Assembly (NCBI GenBank): GCA_036365455.1 | Contig: JAWQUS010000007.1 | Span: 19,298,001-19,362,000, forward strand | Origin: Macrosoma leucophasiata | Lineage: Eukaryota; Arthropoda; Insecta; Lepidoptera; Hedylidae | Length of the DNA stretch: 64,000 bases | Direction of reading: 5' to 3' | Part shown: positions 1 through 10,828 of the stretch, piece after piece | Layout of the letters: every line of letters begins with the position of its first letter | How positions within the stretch are numbered: position 1 is the stretch's first letter | Made by a program: the position numbers and the translations under genes | Notes under the pieces: generated by a model | Told to the model about the DNA's origin: nothing | Database searches by the model: none | The model's input: the letters and a program-made list of their open reading frames with translations, nothing else

Positions 1-303
1 GGTCAACATTTTTGCATTTGAGATGTACACAAAACTTTTCATACGAGAGGCATTTCATAATCAAGAATCGAACGACACTTGCATGGAAGGCCGCGAGTCG
101 ACAGCTAGTCATTTTAATTTATATCCAGTGGCCGGGCTATATTCATATTCGTCGGTTTTTCTGGAGTCGAGATTCTGCAGATCCTCACTGTTTCGACGTT
201 TGAACCCGCCTATTGTGCGAGCTGTACACTGATTCGTTCGTTTTGATACTTGTAACTTGATAATCATTCCAGGGAAGCAATAATTTAATTTAAGGCATAA
301 TAA

Positions 304-404
304 GTGTTCGGAGATCTGCGCTTTATATATGTCTGCCGCTCTATTTGTAGGGATTACAGACAAATAGAGCGGTATACATACATAAAGCGCAGATCGCCGA
401 ACAC
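304..404. repeat. Near-perfect hairpin, about 45-bp arms
   Basis: The left arm starts GTGTTCGGAGATCTGCG and the right arm ends CGCAGATCGCCGAACAC. Between them lies a loop of about 10 bases (around 346-356). Arms also share CTTTAT and CCGCTCTATTTGT with only a few mismatches. It could be a tiny foldback MITE or a transcribed hairpin RNA. The stem is longer than an ordinary miRNA precursor. No target duplication is evident. Confidence 0.75.
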
Positions 405-1532
405 CTATCACCGTTTTATGTCTAGATAATATGAAGTCAGAATTCTATCCAACATCAGGTAAATAATTATACTGAATTAACTCTACATCTAAAATTTTCC
501 CAGGTCGCAACCACGTAGCGGTAGATAGATTAAGCAGTAGCGTGATGCCTTCGCCCTCAAGCCACAGCCTATGTAGCTTTCCAGAAATAACAGGACCTTT
601 ATTTTCATCTAACCGTAGATAATGCGCTGAGGTTTTCAGATATCTGCCGCTAGAGCTCTTACTCATTTCTTTAAAAAACATTCGTAATGCACTATTTTAA
701 TAATCAAATATCAAAATGGTTAAATCCCAGTATTTGCCCTCAACTCGCCTACAGTTCGGTTACGAGGGAAATAAACGCATTCGTGGCAGGCTAAACGGGT
801 AATGTCCCCAGTTATTATCATAATAATATGCGCCAGATAGACATACTTGCAAAAAAAATTCACGGAACTTGCAATTTCACGCATAAGTACTCCATCTTTT
901 ATTCCTATTCTCATTGTCGTGGGTGCATTGTTTTCGTAATAACAATAAAGTCAACGTTAACCTGTGGAATACCAATTTTGAATCGATTTGTTTTTTAAAA
1001 AAGATTATGATTATTATCGTCTTATTCCTAACGTGTTTCACATAAAGAAACCTCAGATATGGCAATGAACTTACAAAGTAGGTATAACATTAAGTGCGAA
1101 TAAAAAGGGCGATGAGTCTTCACACAGTACGATCAAAGCATTCAGCCGGATTAAGAATAATTAGCTAATTTGTCATTTTAATGTCACATGCCATCACGTA
1201 GCCCGACTGGGTACGACAAAAAAGGAATAAAAATGCATAAATATTTAATCCAACCTAAGTGTATCGTAAAAACTACGTCGGTATAACTCATGCGCCTTTG
1301 CCTTTTGTGAGCTTTATGAAAATAAAAAAGGAGGGTTTTGAAAAAAGAACATTAGTTTGCGCCGCGGATCCGTCATCCGCGTGTCTCGACGGTCAACACG
1401 TCTCAACTCCACTCGGTACCGTCAGCAATACAAGCTCATTAATATCTTTCATCATGCAATCACACAATGCCTTTGATATACTTATCGTTATGTAGGTAAC
1501 GTGAATTCGGCAACATAATTAGTGCGTAATTA
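405..1532. other. Unannotated AT-rich stretch
   Basis: I see no protein similarity, RNA gene or recognised repeat here. The short open frames have no domain-like composition and overlap each other on both strands. Confidence 0.5.
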
Positions 1533-1650
1533 ATATCTTAGCCTGGGTTGCACCAAGATATTTGTTAAAATTATTGTAATATTTCACATCCTTCTCTCAC
1601 TTAAAGAAATCTGTTAAAGTTAGATCGTGGGTGCAGCCCAGGCGATATTC
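1533..1650. mobile_element. Small MITE-like element, GCCTGGG termini
   Basis: GCCTGGGTTGCACC at 1541 is repeated in inverted form as GGGTGCAGCCCAGGC ending at 1643. Flanking AATATC/GATATT also pairs. A GCCTGGGTTGCACC terminus recurs in short nonautonomous elements of Lepidoptera (recollection, not searched). The interior of about 75 bp is AT-rich and partly self-complementary (TTAAA/TTTAA). Confidence 0.55.
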
Positions 1651-1999
1651 TTTTGTTATTATTAATTAAGAGATCGCGATTAATTATTGTTTTGCTAATG
1701 TACCACCATATCTTTATCATAAATGGTTAAATTAATTACCTAAACTTTTATTTTTAAAACAATTTTTTTTTTTAAATTTCAGGTCACGTCCCTAACGGGG
1801 TAATGAAAAATATTAATAATATTTTCTATGGAGTTGTTCAAAAATTTCGAGTATTAGGTACATTTGGTCGACTATTACTCACAAACTTGTGAAGCCAACT
1901 TGGGTGTGACAGTCTTCCTTTTAATTTCGTTATATGTAGCTACTATTGCCGTAACGTTTGAATTTCTAACAACAACCGTTTAGTTGGTAGAGGGAAGGG

Positions 2000-2366
2000 A
2001 CACTTGACTCTAAATAAAATTGGCACTTTAAAGCTTAATAAGTCATGAACAGTTACCAAAATTGAAAAATGATATTTGCACACCCTCAACATTTTTGAAA
2101 GACCTATCCAACGATATCCACACTATACAAAAAACTAAAAACAAAAAATATATCCGCGCGTTACATGAAGGGGAGGAATCTTAAATAATTACTTTTTTCA
2201 TATTTTTATTCACGCTGTTGGCGTAATTAAGGTGTATACTTGTGCCAAATTTCAAGTCTCTAGTACCAATTGTTTTTGCGCTAAACCGCGGACGGACAGA
2301 CATACAGACAGACAGACGGACATGGCGAAACTATAAGGGTTCTTTGTTTAGTACGGAACCCTAAAA
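2000..2366 (+). mobile_element. Dispersed repeat F, copy 1
   Basis: Ends with a run of ACAGACAGACGG-type units followed by GACATGGCGAAACTATAAGG and a GTACGGAACCCTAAAA terminus. The same ending occurs inverted at about 12.68 kb. This is a common noncoding repeat type in lepidopteran genomes. I cannot assign its class. The 5' boundary is uncertain. Confidence 0.55.
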
Positions 2367-2505
2367 CGTGTTAATGGTACAAAATTTTACTAATACTGCA
2401 GTCTTTAAACATGAGAATAAGAAACAGAGGTCTCAATACAGGTCCGCTGTAACTACTAAGGTTAATAATATTGCAGCCAAAAATAAGGGAGCTGATCCCT
2501 CGACG

Positions 2506-2640
2506 ACTGCAGCCTATAGACATCTACACAATAACCAGAGATCAAAGTGCAGATGCGTTGCCACCCCTGAGACCTGAGATGTTATCTTTGTGATAGTTAT
2601 TACGGGGCCTGGGCCTAGTCTGGGACACTCTGAGGACTAA
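2506..2640 (-). mobile_element. Family A fragment
   Basis: Contains the family A core in reverse: GACTGCAGCCTATAGACA, then a diverged CAGATGCGTTGCCACCCCTG. Neither the poly-A end nor the 5' start is present. Divergence is high, so this is an old copy. Confidence 0.7.
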
Positions 2641-2799
2641 GATCTTTTGCCTCTGTGATAGATACATAATTACGTTGATACATAAAACGAGGCCATAGTT
2701 ACATAATTAACGTATACATACATACATAATTAACATATAGATGATTGTTTTATATTATTTCGCATTAACACATGCTTGTGAAATATATTTTATTTTTAA

Positions 2800-2897
2800 A
2801 GAAAAATGGAAAGAAAAATTTGACTTCAGGCGAGACTCGAACTCGCGGCCTACTGGGAATATAGTCCAGCCGCTCTTCCAATTGAGCTACTGAAGTC
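2800..2897 (-). mobile_element. tRNA-like sequence (family T, tRNA-Tyr-like head)
   Basis: On the minus strand a cloverleaf-like fold is visible. The acceptor ACTTCAG/CTGAAGT pairs over 7 bp, the D arm is GCTC/GAGC, and the T arm GCGAG/CTCGC closes TTCGAGT. The A box TAGCTCAATTG and B box GTTCGAGTC fit Pol III consensus. The anticodon arm keeps only 4 bp (CTGG/CCAG) around a 9-base loop, so a functional tRNA is unlikely. A similar head plus the same flank (on the plus strand, AAAATGGAAAGAAAAATT at about 2803) recurs at 13.93 kb, which points to a SINE rather than a lone tRNA gene. Confidence 0.7.
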
Positions 2898-3590
2898 CTG
2901 CCCGATTTGTCAAATCTTTCCTTCACATCTATTGCACCCACCAAAACGACCTTTTCTTTCTCAAGTCCCAAACCAACCATATCAATACCACGTTGCCACT
3001 TTTACGTAAATATCTTAACTTTAAACCATTAACCCGCCCACCGTCCGTCAGATGTGGCCGGTTCGTCATCATGATTAATACTGACTCTCAACTCATTAGT
3101 TGAAGGGCTTAGGAACGCCGTCCCAAGGCACTTAATCACTCGAACAAAGAACTACCTACTCTCGAACAGCCGAAAGCATCATTCTTCGTCAGGAATGCGT
3201 GTGAGAGGCGCATGTTGAAAGGTAATAGCGATTTTGAAGAATTCGTCAATTGTAATTCTACCTTTATAGAGCAAGTGCTGAGAGTTTCAATTTTTTTATA
3301 AGGATTTAGGTGTTTTTTTTAAAGACATAGGTGCTTACTAAGACCAGTTTTTGCGAAATTCAACTTCTAAGGGTGTGTTTTTGGGATTAATAGTTTGTAT
3401 GAAACTTCGTTACTACAAGTGCTTACTACACTCGTTCGTTACTATATTTCTCAGTAACACACGTGAGTGAATAAAATCATATAGAATATTTTACAAAGTG
3501 AAAAGAAAATAAATACCTCGGGGAGATATGAGTCTACAACCTCTGGAAATAAACCGCGTGAATCTCTAAGGAACTATGTATGATGTATCA
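2898..3590. other. Unannotated stretch
   Basis: No gene or recognised repeat seen. There are short T-rich tracts and diverged AT-rich sequence. Confidence 0.4.
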
Positions 3591-3915
3591 TTACGCCAGG
3601 GGTGCGACCGCCTATCGACATTGTTATTGTCGTTGTCATTGCTGTCAAATTTTCATGTCAATTTTCGATTTAACTAAATAACAATAATCGAAATAATCTA
3701 CCATTATCGCTTGTTTATCACCTACGAAAGCAAGAAAAACAATCAGATTATCACTACTGCTTTTAAAGGCGCTACAAATCGACATGAAATTTTGACAGCA
3801 ATGACAACGACAATAGCAATGTCGATAGGCGGTCGCACCCCAGGTCCCTGACGGAGTAGGCAGAGAGTGTGGAGCGCCAGATATCCCGGTCCTGACAAAC
3901 CTCCGGTGCCTCATC
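3591..3915 (-). pseudogene. LINE ORF2 C-terminal remnant, split by a MITE
   Basis: Minus-strand reading of 3845-3915 gives VDEAPEVCQDRDIWRSTLSA, which matches the remnants at 39.05 and 61.4 kb. This looks like the C-terminal tail of a non-LTR retrotransposon ORF2. The short outer piece (about 3591-3600) continues the same element on the other side of the MITE. No start or catalytic domain remains. Confidence 0.7.
3601..3839. mobile_element. 239-bp MITE with about 60-bp terminal inverted repeats
   Basis: Left end GGTGCGACCGCCTATCGACA is matched inverted at the right end, and the arms continue with few mismatches for about 60 bp. Perfect 5-bp duplications CCAGG flank it at 3596-3600 and 3840-3844. 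Removing the insert and one CCAGG gives the continuous LINE fragment (ACGCCAGGTCCCTGAC), which confirms the boundaries. The interior has no coding capacity, so it was presumably moved in trans by a DNA transposase. The superfamily is not determined. Confidence 0.9.
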
Positions 3916-4157
3916 TACATTCTAAGGAACTATACTTTTTACTCGTACAAATCCTTAATATTACATACATGAAAAATTAAGTGTCATGCTATAACTTAAG
4001 CCACACCATAATAACTTGCACTGAAGATCACACCGTGTAAAATGTCTTTCCATAGATATATACTTTTCGAAGTAGGTAAAGGATGTATGACTTTCTGCAG
4101 GTGTATTATGTATCTCGATTTTGATAGCCACTTTAAAGTATATTGCTGTTTTGTGAT

Positions 4158-4273
4158 ACTGGTGGCAGAGATTCAGTGACAAAGCTCGCGTGCGTCGACA
4201 ACCACCTCATTACCTAATCTACTTGCTGCTAAATGATAGTGTTCACCGCTATCGTGTTCCGGTCAGGTGGTAA
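4158..4273 (+). mobile_element. Family A 5' half, fused to a 5S-derived SINE
   Basis: Starts ACTGGTGGCAGAG and runs through the conserved CTATCGTGTTCCGGTCAGG, then breaks at GTGGTAATTT. The next base continues in family R at 4274. The 3' half and poly-A are missing. Confidence 0.85.
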
Positions 4274-4541
4274 TTTAAGCGATCTACTCGGTTGTGCGAT
4301 ACGGGCGCGGTCGGGCGTGTTATGGGTGACCGCTAGTGGAAAATTAAAATGTGCGTTTCGTGCTTCGGAGGGCACGTTAACCAATCGATAGCAACTGGGT
4401 GCTACCGATACATAGCAGTCGTTAAAACCTTGTCGGAGGCCTTATGGGCGGTTTGAAAATATCCGACAGCGGGTTGGCCACTTACCCATATCTCCAACAA
4501 CCCGCATTGGAGTTAGCTCCAGGCCTCCCCCCCGAAAAGGG
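4274..4541 (+). mobile_element. 5S-rRNA-derived SINE (family R), 5' truncated
   Basis: Retains the 5S-like segment GGGCGCGGTCGGGCGTG and box-C-like ATGGGTGACCGC, then the family R body (GCTTCGGAGGGCACGTTAA, CCGACAGCGGGTTGGCCAC). The 5' 5S part is lost at the junction with the A copy. The 3' tail is replaced by a snap-back palindrome. Confidence 0.85.
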
Positions 4542-4576
4542 AAGAGACTCGGTGGGCACGACCCACCGAGTCTCTT
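4542..4576. repeat. Perfect 15-bp hairpin at the SINE breakpoint
   Basis: AAGAGACTCGGTGGG, a CACGA loop, then its exact complement. The centre contains GGGCACGA, the reverse complement of TCGTGCCC that normally follows GAGACTC in family R. This suggests a template-switch or inversion event. Confidence 0.85.
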
Positions 4577-6332
4577 GAGTCCTTATTCTCAGACAATACA
4601 TACACGATATTGGTACAAATAGCATGTATGTATTGTGTTAGGATAAAGAGTTAATAAATAAATTGATATGAATGAAAAAACGTTTTTGTTATTTTATATA
4701 TCGTTAGCTGAACTGTTCCTTACCAAGCATGTTGAACAAAATACTTGTAGAACATAATCCCTTACAAGACCAATTTCTATAACATGCCTCTATAATCCAA
4801 GACCCATAATCAGCAAGTTTTCAAATGAAAAGTTGCTGATTAAATAACGACATTATCACTCCCGTAGTTTTGAAACTCGCTATACAGAGGCAAGCATGCA
4901 CAAAATAGTGGGATACGAAATTTCCACTGAACTAATACGTCCGCTACATATCAGGCTGTTTAATTACCATAATTAATTAGATCCCGTGGCGTAGACGTGC
5001 AGAGAATGGAGGATTGATGCGGGTAACATATCGACGCCATTAGTCTGTGAGGTGACGAGTTTCGTGATGTATATTTTTTAAAAGCCAGTCATTAGGAAGT
5101 GATGTTTTTTGTCCATCCGCCGCACCAGACTATGATGCGTGCGATCAATCATCCTAACAGTGTAAGCCACACGTTTTTGGTTTTGTTCTTGAACCGTTAC
5201 GAATTGCCGGTGCCGGTACGCGGACCGAGTTTCAAGCCAACCAATGCGTGGTTATATATATCAAAAGTATTTCATATAAGAAATAGGAATTGCAATTAAA
5301 ACTTTGTAATGTATTCTGCTTTTTTAATGCAATAACTAGTACTATTACTATTCGTTTCAACTTCTTCAAGTTTATTCACTTTTAGTTTTGAAAAACAAAT
5401 CAATTTTATTTACTTTTGGTTCTGATAAATAATACGGCTTTTCCACAGAATCGGTAAGAGTTTCTTAGGTCTCAACGATTTCATAATTTTCAGCTCCAGA
5501 ACAATTGAACTATAACATTTTTTTTAAGAGCAGCTTCCACTGTTGATAATTATTTTGTCCACCCTTCTCGCAACAAAACAGTATTTTACTGTTGTGTGCT
5601 CCTCTACACCCAAGGTAATAAACGTTATATATTTTCCAAATACATATAATAAGCTCGTCTACATCCAAGGTAAAATATCACGCTATATATTTTCCAAACA
5701 TAAATAAACCATGAGCAGTAGACGGAAATCAGGGTTAGTATAAACAATTTCTTTGTCACTATACCTATCAGAACTTAAACATCTGGCTCCAATGTATAAA
5801 CAAACAGATGATACTAACACTGCAACAAAAAATTGGGTTATCTGATTCTTTAAATCAGCTCCCATACAATCAGATGTACGCACAAACAAGCAAGCAATCA
5901 ATAAGGCAATTAGTAACCGCAGCCTGAGCGGAGAGGTTCTTGAGGGAGCGCGTGCCGTCGCTCGCCCCACTCTCTAATTGTACTACACTTTATTGCTTAT
6001 TACATCATTTTATACGCTCTTACACGCACTTTGCGGGTACGAAATACTCTTTAGTTGAACTTAGTTTGGATAGTGATTGATTGAAATATAGTTAAACTCA
6101 ATAATATTGGTTTCATACAAATTTTCGAATCAGTTAATTAAATTCACTTTTTCTTATAGTTTTACTCAGTGGATTATTATCTGGAATTAATAATACAAGA
6201 CGTATCAGAAATTAAGTAGATCAAAAACTGAGGTTAATTTAATATGACTGTTTGCTTATTGATGATTGTTTTTTTACAAATAAAATAGTAAAGGAATTGA
6301 TTATGACATTATTATCAAATATATAGGTACCT
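4577..6332. other. Unannotated stretch
   Basis: No convincing gene. A minus-strand frame at 5683-5970 starts with an Arg/Ser-rich N-terminus and has hydrophobic runs, but its composition looks accidental. There is a near-direct repeat around 5615-5695 (ATATATTTTCCAAA twice, with AAGGTAA upstream each time). Confidence 0.4.
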
Positions 6333-6415
6333 ACTAGGTGTCCCGGCGAACTTCGTATAGCCTTATCGGTATAAAAATAGTTTACGACCTATTTTCATAC
6401 CTATCGGATATACAA
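6333..6415 (+). mobile_element. Dispersed repeat E fragment
   Basis: ACTAGGTGTCCCGGCGAACT followed by TCGTATAGCC matches the start of the copies at 8.89 and 33.46 kb. Only the 5' end is recognisable. Confidence 0.55.
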
Positions 6416-7189
6416 AAAGAATAAACGAAAAAAAATCAAATAACATTTTACAATCACTTTCTAGCTATTACATAAAGTAGAAGTAAAACAGATATTAATA
6501 GTAAGGATTTTATTATACCGGGTAGACAACTTTCCGTCATAATAAAATGTACAGACCAGTCTCCCCATGAGCGCCCGTTCACGACTATGACGCATGATCT
6601 CCATTGCCAGCAGCCATTGATCTCCTTGACCATTTTAAAGCTAAATAAGACAAAAAATCATAAAAATCGGTCAGGCCGTTTGGGAGTTTGCTTACATACA
6701 ATTTGACTGTATTTAAAGTATGTATTAGATAGGTATGTAAAATTACTTATCAAGTGGAAACGTATACCTACGTATTGAATGAAAATGAAAACTAAAAGGG
6801 TAGAAAAACGCGTCCACGTAGAGAAATGATTAATTGTGGGCGGAAATGACGGCAGGTGACGAGTCACGCTCTAGGCACCACATGACACCACCCCACTTGC
6901 CTTCCTAGTGACAAACTTGGCGTTCTGAAGGTTAACCTAGACAGAGGAATTGATTTAATATAATTGAAGAAGTAGTACGGTTTACACTTGGGAGTTATGT
7001 ATACTTGTATGGCATATTATAGACCTCTACATGAAGAAGATTTCCGCTCTTCCGGCAGCTCTAAGAACACTGAATCTTGTGACCCGCATAAAAATTATGA
7101 ATTTATATCATATAAGTAAGTAAATAGTTGGAAAAAACTTACCCAATGTTCCACCAATTAAATAAATATTATTTGTAGTAGAGTTCCCA
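6416..7189. other. Unannotated stretch
   Basis: No gene, RNA or strong repeat recognised. Confidence 0.4.
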
Positions 7190-7400
7190 AAAGCAAAGGT
7201 TGAAATCACCACATTACCTAATTTACGTATCTCCAGCCAAATGATAGCAGTCCGCACTATTGTGCTCCAGTTAGATAGATAGACTTAGACCTCAAGCACC
7301 CTCAAGGGGGGAAACGTATCTGCTATTCAACCTTTGGTGTTTTTGTTAATGTGTATAGGTTACAATATTTGCTTCTCATTCATGTGAACTGTAGCCTTCT
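7190..7400 (+). mobile_element. Very diverged family A copy
   Basis: CACCACATTACCTAATTTAC, CCAAATGATAGCAGT, CACTATTGTGCTCCAG and, at the 3' side, CATGTGAACTGTA follow family A order, but with many changes. It is probably one of the oldest copies. Confidence 0.5.
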
Positions 7401-7702
7401 TAGCATAAAAAATAACTTCTTGCTAAATTAGTAAGCGTGTATACTTTAGGCGGTCATTTTTCACTGGCCACATTAAGACCCGAGCGGATGTCGCCGGAAC
7501 CCTAAATAAATACATTCCACGGTTAATCGACGGTGAATTCAGAGCAATGAGGGTCACTTTCTTCTTCCCATTTGTAAATACTTGAGGGAGAGTGAAATAT
7601 GATAAGAATAATGTGACAACGTGTTGCTGTTTTTAAAATATCTCGATCCAGTTTCATCACAATGTGTTTATTTAAATACGAAATGAAAGTAATGTATATA
7701 GT

Positions 7703-7900
7703 ACTAGCGGCCCGCCCCGGCTTCGTGTGGGTGCAATGTTACCTACCCTCTCCTATTTATCTAAGCGTGATGATATTTATAGCCTTCCTCGATAAATGGG
7801 GTATCTAACACTGAAATAATTTTTCAAATCGGACCCGTAGTTCCTCAGATCAGCGCGTTCAAACAAACAAACTTTTCAGCTTTATAATATTAGTAAAGAT
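7703..7900 (+). mobile_element. Dispersed ACTAGC-type repeat
   Basis: Begins ACTAGCGGCCCGCCCCGGCT and ends TTATAATATTAGTAAAGAT, with an internal AAATCGGACCCGTAGTTCC. This ending is typical of a widespread lepidopteran nonautonomous repeat. It is shorter than, and distinct from, types B and E below. The class is uncertain. Confidence 0.6.
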
Positions 7901-8249
7901 ATCTAGGTGAGAGATGGTAGTGGAGGTGGGGATATGTTATCGCCTAGACTAGTAAGACTAGTAGGTGAATACTTTAGCTGTTCAACCTTTAAACATTTTC
8001 TATTAATAATGTGGACTGTATGCTCATTGCCACACACGTGATATGGGAATTTCACAATTAACACGTTCGTTTTCTTTAGACTGTGGAAATATTGAGGAAA
8101 GCAAATAAGGAGTAGGTGATTTCAGATTTCAGTGGCGTAGGAAGCCACGCTTGAGAAGGCGTCCGCTCAACATCCCTTCTTTATAGCATATTTAACTAAA
8201 ATTATTTTTATATTAAACTGAACATTTAAAAACTACAATCCCATCTTCA

Positions 8250-8765
8250 AACTTCAAGAAACGCATACAGTACAGGTTTATACCTCCTGAAAGCCTGTAA
8301 GCGTATTTAAAAAAAAAAGTGTATCACGCGAGGGGCGATCAGGCGGCGTACGGGTGGTGAGTAATCTACATTATTAGTAGTCTGTTTCATTTGCGTTAAA
8401 TCATGTTAACTACAATATACCAGAAATCACTAAACTTAGGCGTACGTACTAGTGCACAGCAAGCTCTCTGTAATTAAACAATGCAAACAAGAGTACGAGT
8501 GAAGAGAGACCACGAAAAATTAAGACTACAAGCTCGAAATTACCTGCAACTTCCAATTATTCATGTTTGCTGCCTTCAAAGCCAAATACAAGAAGCCTAC
8601 AAACGCATACGGTGCGTCACGCGTGGGGCGGATCACGGGGCGTACCGGATGCGTATTACTCGCCAACGGTGGCAGGAAATCGACAATATATTGCCGATCG
8701 CCGCCGGCCAGCGCATAAATAAAGCTGCGATAAGAAGTATTTATACCTTCAGGAGATATTTGCCC
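8250..8765. repeat. Noncoding segment with internal rearranged duplication
   Basis: GTGTATCACGCGAGGGGCG and GGCGGCGTACGGG near 8.32-8.37 kb recur, modified, near 8.61-8.65 kb (GTCACGCGTGGGGCGGATCA, GGGGCGTACCGG). ACGCATAC and a TTTATACCT-type motif also recur on both sides but in changed order. A 100-codon plus frame (8481-8783) overlaps it, has no recognisable domain, and I do not call it a gene. Confidence 0.4.
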
Positions 8766-8888
8766 CGCGATTCACAACTTTAACGTATTGAAAATTAAGC
8801 AGAAAGGACGATTGTGAAAGAAAATTAAGTAATTTGGACTCATCAAACACAACACTCTTGCTATGTTACGATCTCCCTTATATCTTAT

Positions 8889-9252
8889 ACTAGCTGTCCC
8901 GGCAAACTTCGTATTGCCCCAGAATTAAATAGTGTTTCAAAAAATCATGATGATAATAGTATCGACTATTAATAATAAATTATCAAATGTGATGTTGGCA
9001 GAAAAGTCTTAGGACGATTGCCTTAAAAAAAATTCAATAAAAATAATAATGTCAAATATTTGAAAGGTACGGACTATTTGTATGGGAGAATTAAATTGTT
9101 GTTTTTACAATTTCCCTTCAATTTCTTCATATTTCTTACCTTTTAAACCTTCCCTGGACTTCCAAAAATCATTCAGAACCATATCGGTGAAGCCCATCTC
9201 GAGTTTTAGCGAGACTAACGAACAGCAATTGATTTTTATATATAGATATAGA
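8889..9252 (+). mobile_element. Dispersed repeat E, long copy
   Basis: Starts ACTAGCTGTCCCGGCAAACT followed by TCGTATTGCC. It ends with CGAGTTTTAGCGAGACTAAC and a TATAGATATAGAT terminus. The interior is AT-rich without an open frame. Class unresolved. Confidence 0.6.
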
Positions 9253-9321
9253 TGTATTTATTCGTACGTTTCAGTAAATTTTATGTTTTATTTCAATTGA
9301 AATTGTAAGAGAGATAATGCT

Positions 9322-9410
9322 GATATGCCATGCTTGGCATGCGCAATGGCATTCGCAGTGGTGGTAGTTTTATCGCAGGATGCTAACCTTCGATTATAGA
9401 TACATAATAA
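9322..9410 (+). repeat. Short repeat D, copy 1
   Basis: ATGCCATGCTTGGCATGCG contains a palindrome (ATGCCA/TGGCAT) and is found in reverse near 46.32 kb with similar flanks. The function and class are unknown. Confidence 0.4.
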
Positions 9411-9424
9411 TGTACTGTATATAT

Positions 9425-9640
9425 TTTTTTTATTGGAAGTGGCAAACAAGCATGCAGTTTACATTGATGTTAAGAGATAACTGCAGCCTATAGACACTTA
9501 CACAAAGACCGAGGTCAAAATGCCGATGCGTTACCACTCCTGAGGCCTAAGGTGTTATGCCTCTGTGCCGGAAATTACAAGGCCATACATTACCACCTAA
9601 CCGGAACACGATAGTGCTGAATACTACCATTTAGCGGCAA
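9425..9640 (-). mobile_element. Family A copy, 5' truncated
   Basis: Reverse orientation. A T-rich end near 9425 is followed by GGAAGTGGCAAACAAGCATG, CACTCCTGAGGCCTAAGG and the ACCATTTAGCGGCAA region, and it stops before the ACTGGTGG start. High similarity to other copies suggests moderate age. Confidence 0.9.
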
Positions 9641-10000
9641 AAATGTATATGATATATTGTCACAATATCACAAAAACATTAGAACATTTTGAGATTTCTG
9701 TTCACATTTCAAAATCTAGATCAATTCGCGCGGAAATAAGAGCACATACATAACCACAATGTTAGCTGTAGTCAAATACGTAGAGTATCATTAGACAGGG
9801 CCAGCGATGGACCACGACATTTATTTTACGGCATCCGGCTATAAAAGTGATCCACTGCCTGCATTCTGCAGCGCTGCCCGTTGCTCGGCGCCACATTTTG
9901 GGTAGAGTTGCTGGAAGCAACTTAAGTGCAATGTCATAGTGATTAAATTCTTTATGGTAATGTAATTAATGATATATTGGGTGAATCACATGACACTGAT
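9641..10000. other. Unannotated stretch
   Basis: No gene recognised. A CTATAAAAG word at 9839-9847 precedes a GC-richer patch, but no initiator or transcript signal accompanies it. Confidence 0.4.
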
Positions 10001-10036
10001 CACTTCAGCCGAAAGACGTCCACAGCTGGACAAAAG
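10001..10036 (-). mobile_element. LINE 3' tail fragment
   Basis: CAGCCGAAAGACGTCCACAG is the reverse complement of the well-known lepidopteran LINE tail type (GTCCAGCAGTGGACGTC followed by GGCTGA). Only the tail is present. Confidence 0.55.
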
Positions 10037-10246
10037 CAAAAGTTCCCTACGTACGACGAATACCTACAATGCTCGCAATATCTTTATGCGGATTATATCA
10101 TTTTTTAAGTAGAATTGTTTTTCTGATACTGATAACAGCTCTATCAACCATACAGCATTTAAATTATTGGCTTGCAGCGCAATATTCTGTTGCTCTCTCT
10201 GTAATGCATAAATATGAAACGATGATTGAATTCAGAGTTTCAAAAT

Positions 10247-10309
10247 TATAGCACAGGATTATAGTATGTGCCGTTAAATGCACATACCATACTATAAACC
10301 AGTGCTATA
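10247..10309. repeat. Imperfect inverted repeat
   Basis: TTATAGCAC and TATAGTATGTG are mirrored as CACATACCATACTATAAACC and GTGCTATAA around a TTAAATG centre. Confidence 0.7.
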
Positions 10310-10442
10310 ATAAATAAAGATTTCCACATGTTCTAAATAGATCAGTGGCCAACCCATATCAAATCGTAACCAAACTTCTAGAACTTACCTAATTCAGGTG
10401 TGGCAATTAGTCGCAATAATTTTCACACCTGATTTTAATTTT

Positions 10443-10720
10443 ACTGGTGGTAGAGCTCCAGTGACGGAGCTCGCGGGCGTAGGCACCACCGCATTACCTA
10501 ATATACTTACCGCTAAATGGTACTGTTGTTCAGCACTATCGTGTTCCGGTCAGGTGGTAATGTACGACCCTGTAATTTCCGGCACAGAGGCATAACACCT
10601 TAAGCCTTAGGAGTGGTAACGCATCTGCATTTTGACCTCGGTCTTTGTGTGGATGTCATCACTTATCATCAATGTGAACTGCATGCTCGTTTAGCACTTA
10701 CTAAACGTAAAATAAAAAAA
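10443..10720 (+). mobile_element. Family A full-length copy
   Basis: Begins exactly at ACTGGTGGTAGAGCTCCAGT and carries the GAGCTCC/GGAGCTC hairpin, CACTATCGTGTTCCGGTCAG and CATCAATGTGAACTGCATG. It ends in an A-rich tail. A short deletion removes the TATAGGCTGCAG segment. Confidence 0.92.
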
Positions 10721-10724
10721 ATAA

Positions 10725-10828
10725 AAAATTATCATTGGATCACGATTAAATGTCTTCTAACCCCTAACATTCTCGCGTAATGGTTAAGGCAAGACCGATT
10801 TAATCGCGATCCAATTACTAATTTTGTT
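10725..10828. repeat. Foldback of about 100 bp
   Basis: ATTGGATCACGATTAAAT pairs with ATTTAATCGCGATCCAAT, and the arms extend inward imperfectly (GTCTT..TAACC). It lies immediately after the family A tail. Confidence 0.7.

Noticed and set aside
304..404. miRNA precursor
   Set aside because: The stem of about 45 near-perfect pairs is longer and more complete than insect pre-miRNAs, and no mature sequence known to me is visible. Kept as a foldback.
2822..2897. Functional tRNA-Tyr gene
   Set aside because: Acceptor, D and T arms are good, but the anticodon arm has four pairs and a nine-base loop. A second copy shares the flank, so a SINE head is more likely.
8481..8783. 100-codon basic plus open frame as a small protein gene
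   Set aside because: Overlaps a locally duplicated noncoding segment whose homologous part at 8.3 kb is not open. No domain recognised.
9839..9847. TATA box CTATAAAAG
   Set aside because: No initiator, exon or conserved neighbourhood supports it, and such words are expected by chance in AT-rich DNA.
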